From the NCBI RefSeq assembly GCF_027484505.1, contig NZ_JAIXSV010000306.1, positions 1 through 64,000 of the forward strand: a stretch of DNA of 64,000 bases, given 5' to 3'. Position 1 is the first letter of the stretch, and every line of letters begins with the position of its first letter. The stretch is from Asticcacaulis sp. (GTDB lineage: Bacteria; Pseudomonadota; Alphaproteobacteria; Caulobacterales; Caulobacteraceae). The notes under the pieces were generated by a model that saw only the letters and a list, made by a program, of their open reading frames with translations, ran no database searches and was not told the origin of the DNA. This document shows positions 34,904 to 44,680 of the stretch, in pieces. The position numbers were made by a program, and so were the translations under genes.

Positions 34904-37165
34904 TCAACGATTAGACAAAGCTTTGGATGCTGCATTCGGGGCCGCCCGCCCGAGGGGGGCTGGCTTCGAGGCCCCCTGTACCGGCAGCATATTCCCTTTC
35001 GGCGGCAGCCCCAGGGCTGACAGGGTGTTACGGACCAGATTTCCCACAGTGAAGCGCTCATGTACTTCGCGTTGGGCACGGCTGGCCAGCGTCAGACGCT
35101 TTGAACTGTCGGCCAGCAATTCGATGCAGGATTTGGTAAGGGCATCGATATCGCCGATTGCATGCATGTAGGGCAGCAGGCAGGGCGCCAGCGCCGACCG
35201 CGTGCCACCAGCATTGGTGCAGACGACCGCAGTACCTTGCCACTGGGCTTCCATGATGACGTTCGGCAACCCTTCTGCCTTGGCCGTGTGTAACAACAGG
35301 TCGGCTGCGCCAAGCAGAACATGCACGTCATTGCAGCGGCCCAGCAACTGGATTGCATCCTCAATCCCATGCATCTGGATGCGGGCAGTCATAGCCCCTT
35401 CCAGGGGACCGATCCCAGCCACCACCGCCTTGAGCTGGGGAAAACGCTGCCGCAGCCGGGCAATGACATCGACAAACAGCAATGGTTCCTTTTCCTGGGC
35501 CAACCGGAAGACACCGGCAATCAAGGGGGAGGAGGAACCAACCCCCAGCCGCAGCCGCGTCTCTACCCGCTGTACCAAGGTCGGCGGCGGTAAATCATCG
35601 ACGGCAATACCATTGACGATAACCTTCACCTGCTTGGTCGGGATGCCCAGCCAACACGCGTAGGATTCGGCACCAGCCTCGGCATTGGCTGTCAGCACCA
35701 CGCGGTCACTGGAAATCAGCCATTGATAGATTTCTCTGAACCAGGGGCGGTGCAGGTTGGGGAAGAAGGTCGGATTGACATTGCGGCCACTGAGCAGGAT
35801 ATGCGGCACCCCTGCCAGCAGTGCCGCCAAACCGCCAACGATATTGATCATGTCGAGATAACAGACCACAGCGATGGGGCGGCTGACCTGCAGGCGCATG
35901 GTTGCCTCCAGCACCCCGACCCTGATCTCCTCCGGCAAGCGTCGCAAGATGCTGGACGCTGCCGCCAAAGTCGGGCTGAGGGGACCCTGCGGCAACTGAA
36001 CCGACTTGCCATCCCCCAGACTGTCGATTGGAATATCGGCACCGGACAGCAGATTATCCGCGTAATGGCGGCCTTCATCCGACAAGGGTGCAATGGTCAG
36101 CAACTCAGGCGCATAGCCCGCTGCCTTCATTCCCCGCGCCAGATTGCAGATCTGCCGTTCAGCGCCCCCCGGACCCAGATAGCCGATCATCAATGTGACC
36201 CGGCGTTGGTCTGCATCGGGCACATAGGTTTGCGTACCATGCTGTTCGCGCCAAGCGGCGAAGCTACGGCCGGCATGGCGAAGCTGGGGCGGGGGCGGTT
36301 TGCTGCCATCCCCTTCCTTCAACAGGGCGAGATCAAGGTCCGCCTGGGCCGTACTAAGTTTGAGCCCGACCATACGGGCCAGACGCCGTTCCATATTGTC
36401 CGGACGGGCCCCGATCTCCAGAAAGGCATACCGGCGTCCATTGGTGTTGGGGCTCGTATTGTCGGAACAGGAGAAGAAAACCTCATGTCGCCAATGGGAA
36501 TAGAGGCCCCGCCCCAGACTACGGATCATCCCGTGATTTGAGTGGGCGACCCCCAGGGGCCGTTTATCCTCAAACAATACCAAGCGCGACCGGCCGCCAT
36601 CGTCGCAATCATCACCCAGCCCGGCGATATCTTGGCACAAAACACGGTAACAATATCCGCTTTCAAAATAGAAAGTGCCGGCTGTACCGAGGCTGGTGCC
36701 CCGCGTGTCCAGCATCTGCTCGCAATAGGCAAGCAATGCCTGCTGAACGCGGGCCTGCCGTGCCGCGCGAGTGGGGTTGCAGGGAACATCGACCAGCGAG
36801 TTGGCGCCAAGAGCGCTGAAAACCGTGTAACCGAACTGCGTGAGATAATTTACGGCCGTCGCCGGAATGGTCGCCGGGCGCGCCAGGAAGACCAGCTCTG
36901 GATGTGCCGCTCCAGAGACCAGGTGCTGAATGGCTTTCGCCTCTTCCCAGGCCTCATCTCGCATCCAGTCGAAAGGGACAATGTCGAAGCCTGTGGCGGG
37001 GGGCATCATGGCACCAGCGCCCATGCCACCAACCACACAGGTCGACAGGTTCGGCAAATCGGTCAGGAATGACAGATCATCGACGTTGCAGAACACCACA
37101 ACCCCGGCCGGGGATTGACAGCCGGCAAGATCCAGATACAGAAAATCTCGAATGTTGAGCGTCAA
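34904..37165 (-). CDS. GT4 glycosyltransferase carrying one copy of the FSHW module
   Basis: The 753-residue protein starts at ATG 37165, overlapping the TGA of asnB as ATGA. Residues ~1-150 are of unknown fold. Residues ~164-250 are one copy of the recurrent module (FYFESGYCYRV...PLGVAHSNHGMIRSLGRGLYSHW...FFSCSDNTSPNTNGRRY). The GT4 part (about 325-740) shows IGYLGPGGAERQICNLARGM, SGRNVNP, LIAGVFRLAQEKEPLLFVDV, AVVAGIGPLEG, and the EGLPNVIMEAQWQGTAVVCTNAGG donor-binding motif. It is a retaining transferase of the cytoplasm. The module links it to the radical SAM, transglutaminase-like and methyltransferase proteins to the right. Confidence 0.85.
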   Translation of the reverse strand: MTLNIRDFLYLDLAGCQSPAGVVVFCNVDDLSFLTDLPNLSTCVVGGMGAGAMMPPATGFDIVPFDWMRDEAWEEAKAIQHLVSGAAHPELVFLARPATIPATAVNYLTQFGYTVFSALGANSLVDVPCNPTRAARQARVQQALLAYCEQMLDTRGTSLGTAGTFYFESGYCYRVLCQDIAGLGDDCDDGGRSRLVLFEDKRPLGVAHSNHGMIRSLGRGLYSHWRHEVFFSCSDNTSPNTNGRRYAFLEIGARPDNMERRLARMVGLKLSTAQADLDLALLKEGDGSKPPPPQLRHAGRSFAAWREQHGTQTYVPDADQRRVTLMIGYLGPGGAERQICNLARGMKAAGYAPELLTIAPLSDEGRHYADNLLSGADIPIDSLGDGKSVQLPQGPLSPTLAAASSILRRLPEEIRVGVLEATMRLQVSRPIAVVCYLDMINIVGGLAALLAGVPHILLSGRNVNPTFFPNLHRPWFREIYQWLISSDRVVLTANAEAGAESYACWLGIPTKQVKVIVNGIAVDDLPPPTLVQRVETRLRLGVGSSSPLIAGVFRLAQEKEPLLFVDVIARLRQRFPQLKAVVAGIGPLEGAMTARIQMHGIEDAIQLLGRCNDVHVLLGAADLLLHTAKAEGLPNVIMEAQWQGTAVVCTNAGGTRSALAPCLLPYMHAIGDIDALTKSCIELLADSSKRLTLASRAQREVHERFTVGNLVRNTLSALGLPPKGNMLPVQGASKPAPLGRAAPNAASKALSNR

Positions 37166-39015
37166 TTGGCAGGCACCGGCACGGGGTTGCGGGATGGGGA
37201 GAGAGCCTTTGCCGGCGGCGGAGAGCGCGCAGGATGGGTGCGCAACCAGCTTTCAAGAATGAACAAGAGCCAGATCTGATAGGCGCTATATGATTGTGTC
37301 TGATGGTCCATGAAGGCGGCGATGCGCTCTACCGGCAGCCAGTTCTGCAACTGGCCGTCTGCGGACAGACAAAGCTTACGGGTGCGGGCCAGCAGCTCAT
37401 CCCGGCCCCAGAGTGACATGGGCAAGCCGAAACCGCGTTTTGGCCGGTCCAGCCAGGCACGGGGCACGAACTGCTCGGCAACACGCTTCAAGATCAGCTT
37501 GCCTTGACCACTGGCGTAGCATTCATCGGGATGAAGACGGGCCGCGAAGCGCGCCACCTCCATGCCCAGCAAGGGCGCCCGCACTTCCAGGCTGTTACGC
37601 ATGCTCATCCGGTCGACCTTGGGCAGAACCGCCCCTGGCATATAGTGGGCTGCATCCATTTCCCGCAGACGGTGGAGCAGTGGCTTATCCGCCAGATTGA
37701 CCGTGTCCCGCAGATGGCGAAGCAAAGCGGCATTACCGGTTGGCATCGGACCTAGCAGACGTTCCACGTCGCGGTCTTCATAAACCAGAATGCGGTTGGA
37801 GAAATAGACATCGCCCGGCTGCCATGCCGGATCGCCTGCCTTCTCCTGTGCCTCGCGCAGGGTGGAGAAATAGCGGCCATAGCCTCCGAACAGCTCGTCC
37901 CCGCCATCACCGGACAGGGCGACGGTGACATGTTCGCGCGCGAACTGTGTGAGAAGATAGGTGGGCAGGCAGGAACTGTCGCCGTTCGGCTCGTCCATCA
38001 TGGCACCGACCTGCTCGCCCAGGGCCAGCATGTCGGGCGCGATGATCTTGTCGCGATGGTCGGTGCCCAGCATCCGGGCCATTTCCCGCGCATCCTCATG
38101 CTCGGACTCCGCTGTATTCTCGAAGCCGATGGAGAAAGTCATGAGGTTGCGGTTCAGGCGCTTTGTTGCGATGGCGGCAACCAGTGTGCTGTCGACTCCG
38201 CCGGACAAAAAAGCCCCAAGAGGCACATCGGAGATCAGCTTGCGCCGTACCGATCGGACAAGAATCTCCTCCAGCTCTTCGGCCAGATCATCAATGGAGC
38301 GGGGGGCAAGGCCAGTCGGTTCCGTTTCGAACGCAAAGTGGCGACCGACCACGATGCTGCCCGTCGGGGACACACGCAGATAGCAACCCGGCGGCAACCG
38401 GCGAACGGAACCATAAATGGACCGTGTACCGGGCACATATTGAAAGCTCAGATAGCCCGCGATGCTTTCATGATCGATGGTCGCATCAAAGCCAGGCAGA
38501 ACAGTCAGTGCCTGCAGCTCTGAAGCGAAGGCAAACAGGCCATTACCTGTCCAGTAATAAAGCGGTTTTTCCCCGAAAGGGTCACGGGCGATGACAAGGC
38601 TGCGATCCTTGTGATCATACAGGGCGAACGCATACATCGCATCGATGCGCGACAGAAGATTAAGCCCTTCTGCCTGCAAACCCTGCAACAGGACCTCTGT
38701 ATCCGACTGTGTGCGGAAAACATGCCCCTTGGCCTCAAGCTCCGCACGTACTTCCTGAAAACTGTAAAGTTCGCCATTGAAGCAGATGGACAGGCGGCCA
38801 TCTGCACTATGCATCGGCTGATGGCCGCCCGAGGAAGTGTCGATGATGCTGAGACGGCGATGGGAAAAGGCGCAATGGCCTGTTTTGTCAACCCAAACAC
38901 CCCCGTCATCCGGGCCGCGATGGATCATCCGATCAGCCATTGCTCCAGCCAGTTGGGCCAACTGCTTGGGGCTCACCTTGTTACCAAAATTGATGATGCC
39001 GGCTATGCCACACAT
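37162..39015 (-). CDS. asnB: Asparagine synthetase B (glutamine-hydrolysing)
   Basis: The 617-residue protein has the N-terminal nucleophile Cys2 (MCGIAGI), class II glutaminase motifs (HRGPDDGG, RRLSIID, FNGELYS), and an ATP-pyrophosphatase domain with LSGGVDSTLVAA and the SGDGGDELFGGY motif, all intact. It uses glutamine and ATP to amidate aspartate or, in polysaccharide and natural-product loci, another carboxylate such as a uronic acid. Amidotransferases of this kind amidate GalA in some O-antigens. It is coupled by ATGA to the GT4 gene downstream, so a role on the glycan is plausible. A degenerate relative lies at 48676-50307. Confidence 0.9.
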   Translation of the reverse strand: MCGIAGIINFGNKVSPKQLAQLAGAMADRMIHRGPDDGGVWVDKTGHCAFSHRRLSIIDTSSGGHQPMHSADGRLSICFNGELYSFQEVRAELEAKGHVFRTQSDTEVLLQGLQAEGLNLLSRIDAMYAFALYDHKDRSLVIARDPFGEKPLYYWTGNGLFAFASELQALTVLPGFDATIDHESIAGYLSFQYVPGTRSIYGSVRRLPPGCYLRVSPTGSIVVGRHFAFETEPTGLAPRSIDDLAEELEEILVRSVRRKLISDVPLGAFLSGGVDSTLVAAIATKRLNRNLMTFSIGFENTAESEHEDAREMARMLGTDHRDKIIAPDMLALGEQVGAMMDEPNGDSSCLPTYLLTQFAREHVTVALSGDGGDELFGGYGRYFSTLREAQEKAGDPAWQPGDVYFSNRILVYEDRDVERLLGPMPTGNAALLRHLRDTVNLADKPLLHRLREMDAAHYMPGAVLPKVDRMSMRNSLEVRAPLLGMEVARFAARLHPDECYASGQGKLILKRVAEQFVPRAWLDRPKRGFGLPMSLWGRDELLARTRKLCLSADGQLQNWLPVERIAAFMDHQTQSYSAYQIWLLFILESWLRTHPARSPPPAKALSPSRNPVPVPAN

Positions 39016-39081
39016 CCCCTAATTCCCCCGCATATGGCGTACCAACCGCCCTGAACGGTCAGTTCCCCGCTGCCTGCACTA

Positions 39082-39741
39082 TCAATTCTGACCGGTCGCC
39101 GTCAGCAGGTCGAGTGCCGCCTTCAACTGACTGATGGTGATGGCCTGTGTACGCAGCAAAGCCAACATCGCGCTGCGGTCCTTGATATCCATCAGCACCG
39201 CATCCTGCTCCTGCAATGCCGGGAAAGTCGCCATCTCGTTGGCTGCCACCGGTTGGCGTGAGAGCAGTGAGAGGGAAATATCGGCCAACCGAGCCGCCAG
39301 ACCATCACGCTGCACACGCAGACCAGAAGCCACCTGTTGCAGATAGGTGGTGGCAGCCGGGTCATTGCCCATTGCGATGGCGAGCTCGGCACAGCCGGTC
39401 AGCACAGATGGATCGCCTGGATTTTCCGTCAACTGCGCCTCGAAAAGCTCCCTCGCCGTCACCAGGTTGCCCGCTAGCATGTGGGCACGCGCCATCTTGG
39501 CACGCACGGCGTTGGGGTTGCGGGCAACGGACACCGCCTGCGCATAGGCGTTAACCGCGAGGTCGAAACGCCCCCCAGCCGCCAAAAAATCCCCTTTTTG
39601 CTCCCAGTCGTCTGGCAATTGCAGCTCAGACCTCTCGGAGGCTTGCGTACTTCCAAAAGACATTTGCACGTGGCCTAGCATGCTACCGACACCTGAGTGA
39701 AGTTCAGCGGCGGAGTGCTGCGCCCCCAGCCGAACAGACAT
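39082..39741 (-). CDS. TPR-containing protein
   Basis: A 219-residue soluble protein. Residues ~45-135 contain two to three TPR units (DWEQKGDFLAAGGRFDLAVNAYAQA; RAKMARAHMLAGNLVTARELFEAQLTENPG; VLTGCAELAIAMGNDPAATTYLQQVA). The rest is helical, ending with a Leu-rich segment that could pair with a partner. No signal peptide is seen. It lies 66 bp upstream of asnB in the same orientation, so the two are likely cotranscribed. Its role is probably protein-protein contact within the glycan machinery, by inference. Confidence 0.7.
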   Translation of the reverse strand: MSVRLGAQHSAAELHSGVGSMLGHVQMSFGSTQASERSELQLPDDWEQKGDFLAAGGRFDLAVNAYAQAVSVARNPNAVRAKMARAHMLAGNLVTARELFEAQLTENPGDPSVLTGCAELAIAMGNDPAATTYLQQVASGLRVQRDGLAARLADISLSLLSRQPVAANEMATFPALQEQDAVLMDIKDRSAMLALLRTQAITISQLKAALDLLTATGQN

Positions 39742-39829
39742 AAACTATAATTGATAACCAGATTGTGAATTAGCCCTATGTGACAGGGTCGATTCCGCCT
39801 GGCTACACTCTGCGGGGGAGCCGCTAATG

Positions 39830-39859
39830 TTGACTGACGTTTAACTTAAACGATATTAT
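39830..39859 (+). promoter_or_regulatory. Putative sigma70-type promoter for the radical SAM gene
   Basis: TTGACT (39830-39835), an 18-bp spacer and TATTAT (39854-39859) lie 28 bp ahead of the ATG at 39888, which itself has AGAGGG upstream. The region is clearly AT-rich. Confidence 0.55.
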
Positions 39860-39887
39860 AACTACAATATGCAGAGGGCTAGACACA

Positions 39888-42356
39888 ATGCGAAATTTTG
39901 AGGCAAATCCCTCCTTTTTGCCCGAAGCCGGTTCGATGGCGGGGTGGGCAGGTGGTGACGTGGAGATCGATGTCCAGGCTGGAGCGCCCGATGGCGGCTA
40001 TGCCTGGCTTGTCTCATTGCCTCATCTTGAGATGTGGGGTGCCTCGCTTGATGCTCCGCTTTCAGGGTCCGTCTTACTTGAAAATGGCGTCGTGATCGGC
40101 CCAGGCAATCAGTCACACGATGACATCCGGAATGCCGGCGGTGGGCGTTTCAGCCATTGGGGCGGGCAATTATGGTTCTCCTCCTCCGATGGTACGGACC
40201 CGCGCACCAACGGTCGCACCTATGTGATCCGGCTCTCTGCGGGCAAAGCCAGTGGTGACGGCGCAAATACCGCGCAGTCTATAACCTTGTCCGGTCCCTA
40301 TGTATTTGACCGCGGCTTCGCCTGGCGGGTTGACTTGAAGGGGCTCGTCGGCGGTCTGCCGATCGACCGTGCATCAATCCGGCTGCTTGAGAATGACAAG
40401 AGTGACGGTTTCATCCTGGCCCCCCCGGAAGAGGTGCGTCGTCTGGGACGTGGCCGGGCATGGCTGGATGAGGATTGCACGCTCTGGTTCTCGACATCGG
40501 ATAGTACCAATCCGAACATGAACCGGCGGCGCTATGTGCTGGAATTCGAGCTGGCGGCGCCGGTCATCGCGCTGCCAGAGCCGGAACAGAGCAAGCCGGA
40601 ACGCCCGCCGGCACCCATTCTGGCCATGGATGTCCCCTATAAGCTTTCGTCGGCGTTCCAGGCGGATGGTGGCAAAGCCTGGGTTATGGACGTCCCCCAG
40701 TTCGAGCCATGGTCGGCGGCACCAGGCCGCAATGGTGTCTTTGCCCGTCTGACGGAGAATGGTCGTCCCCTCGGACCAGGCGACAGCCTGCATGACGATA
40801 TTCGGTCCCAGGGCGGGGGGGCCTTCAGCCTGTGGCAGGGCCGGCTGTGGATTTCCACCTCGGATGGTACGGATCCCAACGATAATGGGCGCAGCTATGT
40901 CCTGACCTTCCCAGACCTGGAGAAGGAACGCATCCCCTACGACAAGCTGTCGTTCGAAAACGGTATCTATGTCGTCGATCTACCTCGACCCTTTTCATCC
41001 GAATCGGGCTTTGCCTGGCAGGCGCAGGTGCCGGCCCTTGCGCATCTCGCCAGCGGCGAGGGCCGGAAATCAGAACTGTTCCTGATCGAGGATGGCCGTT
41101 TCATGAATGGCGCGGAAGCGCTGCACAGTGCGATCCGTGAGCAGGGTGGGGGCCGCTTCAGCCATTGGGGTTCGTCCTTCTGGCTGTCCAGTTCGGATAA
41201 TACCGATCCCAACCGCAATGGCCGGCGTTATCAGATTGGGTACCGGATACATAAGCAGATGTCCGATGGCGGTCTGATCTATCAGCCGGCTGGTCGGCCC
41301 TTCATGTATGTGAAGGATGGTCAGCGTTTTGAGCTGCCCCGCTATTGCAATATCGGTCTCACGAACAAGTGCAACCTTCGATGCGAGATCTGCGGCAGCC
41401 AAAAGTCGCTGGACAATGAGAAGATTTCGCGCCGGTTCATGGATATTGATGCCTTCCGCAAGGTCGCGGAAACCATCATGCCCTTCATGACCGAGGTGGA
41501 GTTGAGCAGCTATGGCGAGCCATCACTTCATCCGGATTTCGAGGAGGTGCTGGCCACGATCCGTGATCATGACTGTGTGTTGAAGCTCCAGACAAACGCA
41601 ACCCTCCTGACCGACCGGGTTATCAACCTGTTGTCGGGCATGGTGGGGACGGTCTGGATGTCCATTGATGCCGTCGGGCCCCTGTTCGACAAGGTCCGCC
41701 TGCGCGGCCGCTGGGAACAGGTTGATCGCGGCGTGCGCGAACTGGCCCGCCGTCGAGACCCCTCGCGCCTCAAGCTCTGCGTGAACCCGACCGTCACCCG
41801 GCGCACCATGCCCGTCATGATCGAGGTTCTGGAATGGGCCTATGAGGTTGGGGTTGAGGCTGTCAATTTCCGTAAATACGACCCGATCATCGGTTCGTTC
41901 GAGGAGCAACCCTCGGCCGACGAACTGAAGCCTTGGATTGAAGCTCTGCACGAATGGGCGGAACGTCATCCCGACGGACCCGATATTCGTTTCGAACCGA
42001 ATTGGGTCCGGCGTCAGTCAACCGTCAACCGCGAAACGGTTGACGCCAATCTCTACAAAATTCCACATGCGGCTCATCCCAACTACCCAATTCCCAGCCA
42101 CAAGCACGGAGCCCATGCGGTCTATAGCTGCATGGCGCCGCTGCAATATGTGGAAATCGGCCTGGATGGCGAGGTTTACGCGTGCTGTCGTACCCAGCGG
42201 ACAGTGCTGGGCTTTGCCACTGACACCGACGAATTCCTGAACACATGGCTGGGTGCCCGCTATCAGCGCCTGAGACAGTCACTGCGTCACGATGAGCTTA
42301 AGCCATTCGTACTGCCCGAATGTGCAGGTTGCGTGAAGAGCTATTACGAAGGTTAG
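39888..42356 (+). CDS. Four FSHW modules fused to a radical SAM/SPASM-like enzyme
   Basis: The 822-residue protein begins with four tandem copies of an ~85-95-residue beta-rich module (about 28-115, 128-222, 253-342, 362-452). Copies 1, 3 and 4 keep the motif DIR..GGG.FS.W...LW.S.SD.TDP..NGR.Y; copy 2 has diverged in the middle. A radical SAM domain follows with the 4Fe-4S motif CNLRCEIC (C495, C499, C502), an EVELSSYGEP segment for SAM binding, and LQTNATLLTD. The C-terminus has VEIGLDGEVYACCRTQ and CAGC cysteines resembling a SPASM/twitch auxiliary cluster site. Radical SAM/SPASM enzymes modify peptides or sugars, and the modules may bind the substrate. The substrate is unknown. Confidence 0.85.
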   Translation: MRNFEANPSFLPEAGSMAGWAGGDVEIDVQAGAPDGGYAWLVSLPHLEMWGASLDAPLSGSVLLENGVVIGPGNQSHDDIRNAGGGRFSHWGGQLWFSSSDGTDPRTNGRTYVIRLSAGKASGDGANTAQSITLSGPYVFDRGFAWRVDLKGLVGGLPIDRASIRLLENDKSDGFILAPPEEVRRLGRGRAWLDEDCTLWFSTSDSTNPNMNRRRYVLEFELAAPVIALPEPEQSKPERPPAPILAMDVPYKLSSAFQADGGKAWVMDVPQFEPWSAAPGRNGVFARLTENGRPLGPGDSLHDDIRSQGGGAFSLWQGRLWISTSDGTDPNDNGRSYVLTFPDLEKERIPYDKLSFENGIYVVDLPRPFSSESGFAWQAQVPALAHLASGEGRKSELFLIEDGRFMNGAEALHSAIREQGGGRFSHWGSSFWLSSSDNTDPNRNGRRYQIGYRIHKQMSDGGLIYQPAGRPFMYVKDGQRFELPRYCNIGLTNKCNLRCEICGSQKSLDNEKISRRFMDIDAFRKVAETIMPFMTEVELSSYGEPSLHPDFEEVLATIRDHDCVLKLQTNATLLTDRVINLLSGMVGTVWMSIDAVGPLFDKVRLRGRWEQVDRGVRELARRRDPSRLKLCVNPTVTRRTMPVMIEVLEWAYEVGVEAVNFRKYDPIIGSFEEQPSADELKPWIEALHEWAERHPDGPDIRFEPNWVRRQSTVNRETVDANLYKIPHAAHPNYPIPSHKHGAHAVYSCMAPLQYVEIGLDGEVYACCRTQRTVLGFATDTDEFLNTWLGARYQRLRQSLRHDELKPFVLPECAGCVKSYYEG

Positions 42357-42490
42357 GGGGGCTCAATTCGTATGTACTATCAGGTCCCAATGTGAGCTGA
42401 TTGACGAGGGCAAGTACAAAGGGATATGCCATTGTATGGTCCAGGTACCTCGCCCTCGTCATATATTTGCTTGCAGGCATTGGGGATTAG

Positions 42491-44566
42491 ATGAAGTATT
42501 TCATAATAGAATCAAATAACATAAGGCACGACACAGGCCTTGGCTTTATCGTTGATAATGTTCGCGACATACCTTCTGACGATATAAAGGCGACTAAACG
42601 TAGCGGGTTGCTTCTGCTTGAAGACGGGTTTCCTCTCGGGCCGCCACATAGTGGCCATCAGGATATCCGTGAAAATGGTGGCGGCCAATATTCACATTGG
42701 AAAGGCTATCTGCTTTTCAGCAGCAGCGACGGCAGTGACCCGCGCACGAACGGTCGTCGCTATAGCTATACAAGCTTGGAGCATGCCGACAAGGCAGCAT
42801 CCCAGCTTTATGCGACATCAATCCGCTACCTCATTGAAACACATAATTTTCCGCTCGTTCTGGACGATTTTGGAGACACAATTGACGCACAGGGCATCAC
42901 GCGTCTGAGTGTTTTCCTGATGAGCCAGATACTGCGGCGAACCCTTTTCAATATTGAACTGGGCTCCAAGAACAAGACATTCACCTTGGACAAGGAAGCC
43001 GCCAGCATCAGTGGTTTCATAACCAGCAAATACAGGGCGGAGATTGCTATGCTTAGCATCCGCAATAAATCTGCCAGCCCGGCGACGATCACCGGCGTGC
43101 GCTCGCATCTGCATGACACACATTGGAGCTGTGAGGATTTGGTCGCCGCGATCAAGGCGACAGCAGGCGATGATCGTGCAAAGGCCTTTGCGCTTTGGCG
43201 GTATATCAGCATGTTCGGGGTACGGGGAACCGCCGATATTCACCCAAGCCAGCGCCGTGATCCCATGCTGTTTCTTTGGGTTTATGGTGGCGACTGCAAT
43301 GATTTTGCCCATGTCTACTGCCAATTGGCTGAGCGCCTGGGGCTGAAATCAAGAATCATCAAATATGATGGTCACGCTGCTGTAGAGGTCTGGTTTGATG
43401 ACCGTTGGAACCTATTGGACCCGAATCTTTCCTGTTTCTATCGCGATGAACACAATCAAAATCTATTTGATGCAGAATCTGTTGTGGATTCCGTTATAGA
43501 CCGCACAAATTACGGCTATCCGTTTATGGAATCAAAGCAATACGAGGGCGGATACTATAAGTCAACGAAAGATAATTATAGTAGAATTATAAAATCAAAA
43601 TCATACGTCACCCAAGATTCTGAAAAAACAGCGCACTCTCAGGTTTCGATACAATTGAAACCTGACGATGAGATCGTCATTTTTGAAAAAATGCTAGGGA
43701 CAAGTCCTATATTCTTTACAAGAGGGAATTCGATTGTAAGCCCTGGCAATCCGCTGCCCCGTCCTTATCGCTATACTCATACGGCTCATTTTACAGAATC
43801 CACTGTGGAATGGGTCGAGGCGAGCTGTGGTCTACCTGTTCTTGATGCGCGTGTTCGTCTCCACTTACGCGATGATGATACGTTGGGGATGGAGCCGCTG
43901 ACTTTTATCATCGTCTTCGATGACGCGACAGAAATCCCGGTGGAGATATCAACCGTCCATTATATCAATCCGGTCACGATTGAATTTGACCTGGGGCATG
44001 TGCTGTCGCTTCGCGCCACACAGTCACCATCCTTGAAAATCAAGGTTGGGATTCCGGAAAAGCTGACAAGATCGGTGCTGTCGGCCCGGTTCATGCTGAT
44101 CGGCTCTATCCAATCCACCATGCTGCCCTCGCTCAAGCCTGGGGTCTTTGCTTTTCAGCCGCATGGCACTTTCGACAAACTGGAAATGTCAATTAGTGGT
44201 GTTGATTTTATCAAGAGAACAGAGAAGGGGGGGAAATCTCAAACAAAGCTTCCCTACACACCCTTAGTGGCATCAACAAAGGTAGAAGATGTATTCATTG
44301 CCTTTGATTGGAATGGCGAAGAGAATGATTCTTTCCTTGTGGAAATATGCACTGACCCTAATTTTTATGAACCCATCTTGGCCGAGCACATAAATCTTGT
44401 CTCAGGACGCTCATATCGTGTGAGCCGGGATCTGTTTAAAGATCGTCCTGCCCTTCACTATCGCATCACCAAGCTGGATGGTGATGGCCCTGCCTGGGGA
44501 ACGGTGGTCGGTCATATTGACCTGCCGCAGGCCGCGACGGCATCATCGGCAACGGATACGCCATAG
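42491..44566 (+). CDS. FSHW module fused to a transglutaminase-like cysteine enzyme
   Basis: The 691-residue protein has one module at residues ~8-92 (PLGPPHSGHQDIRENGGGQYSHW...FSSSDGSDPRTNGRRY). A transglutaminase-like domain lies at ~215-320 with a complete triad: C269 in GGDCNDFA, H295 in YDGHAAVEVWF and D310 in NLLDPNL. The C-terminal ~350 residues are of unknown, probably beta-rich fold. Transglutaminase-like proteins are proteases, amidases or acyl transferases, and some act on peptides crosslinked to glycans. Codon use is AT-richer than neighbours, especially 43440-43740, suggesting recent acquisition. It follows the radical SAM gene by 134 bp in the same direction. Confidence 0.82.
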   Translation: MKYFIIESNNIRHDTGLGFIVDNVRDIPSDDIKATKRSGLLLLEDGFPLGPPHSGHQDIRENGGGQYSHWKGYLLFSSSDGSDPRTNGRRYSYTSLEHADKAASQLYATSIRYLIETHNFPLVLDDFGDTIDAQGITRLSVFLMSQILRRTLFNIELGSKNKTFTLDKEAASISGFITSKYRAEIAMLSIRNKSASPATITGVRSHLHDTHWSCEDLVAAIKATAGDDRAKAFALWRYISMFGVRGTADIHPSQRRDPMLFLWVYGGDCNDFAHVYCQLAERLGLKSRIIKYDGHAAVEVWFDDRWNLLDPNLSCFYRDEHNQNLFDAESVVDSVIDRTNYGYPFMESKQYEGGYYKSTKDNYSRIIKSKSYVTQDSEKTAHSQVSIQLKPDDEIVIFEKMLGTSPIFFTRGNSIVSPGNPLPRPYRYTHTAHFTESTVEWVEASCGLPVLDARVRLHLRDDDTLGMEPLTFIIVFDDATEIPVEISTVHYINPVTIEFDLGHVLSLRATQSPSLKIKVGIPEKLTRSVLSARFMLIGSIQSTMLPSLKPGVFAFQPHGTFDKLEMSISGVDFIKRTEKGGKSQTKLPYTPLVASTKVEDVFIAFDWNGEENDSFLVEICTDPNFYEPILAEHINLVSGRSYRVSRDLFKDRPALHYRITKLDGDGPAWGTVVGHIDLPQAATASSATDTP

Positions 44567-44593
44567 GTGGGCATGTCGGAGAGCGTCCAAGAC

Positions 44594-44670
44594 TGACCCG
44601 GTGAACCGGTTACTGACCTGTTCACCGGGTCAATCGAATGATTGCCGTCAGTCTACATTCCTGACGGCAA
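44594..44670. terminator. Double hairpin between convergent genes
   Basis: Stem 1 pairs TGACCCGGTGAAC (44594-44606) with GTTCACCGGGTCA (44620-44632). Stem 2 pairs TTGCCGTCAG (44642-44651) with CTGACGGCAA (44661-44670). No long T-run is seen, but the place between two convergent stop codons suits bidirectional termination. Confidence 0.6.
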
Positions 44671-44680
44671 AGCCATGGCG

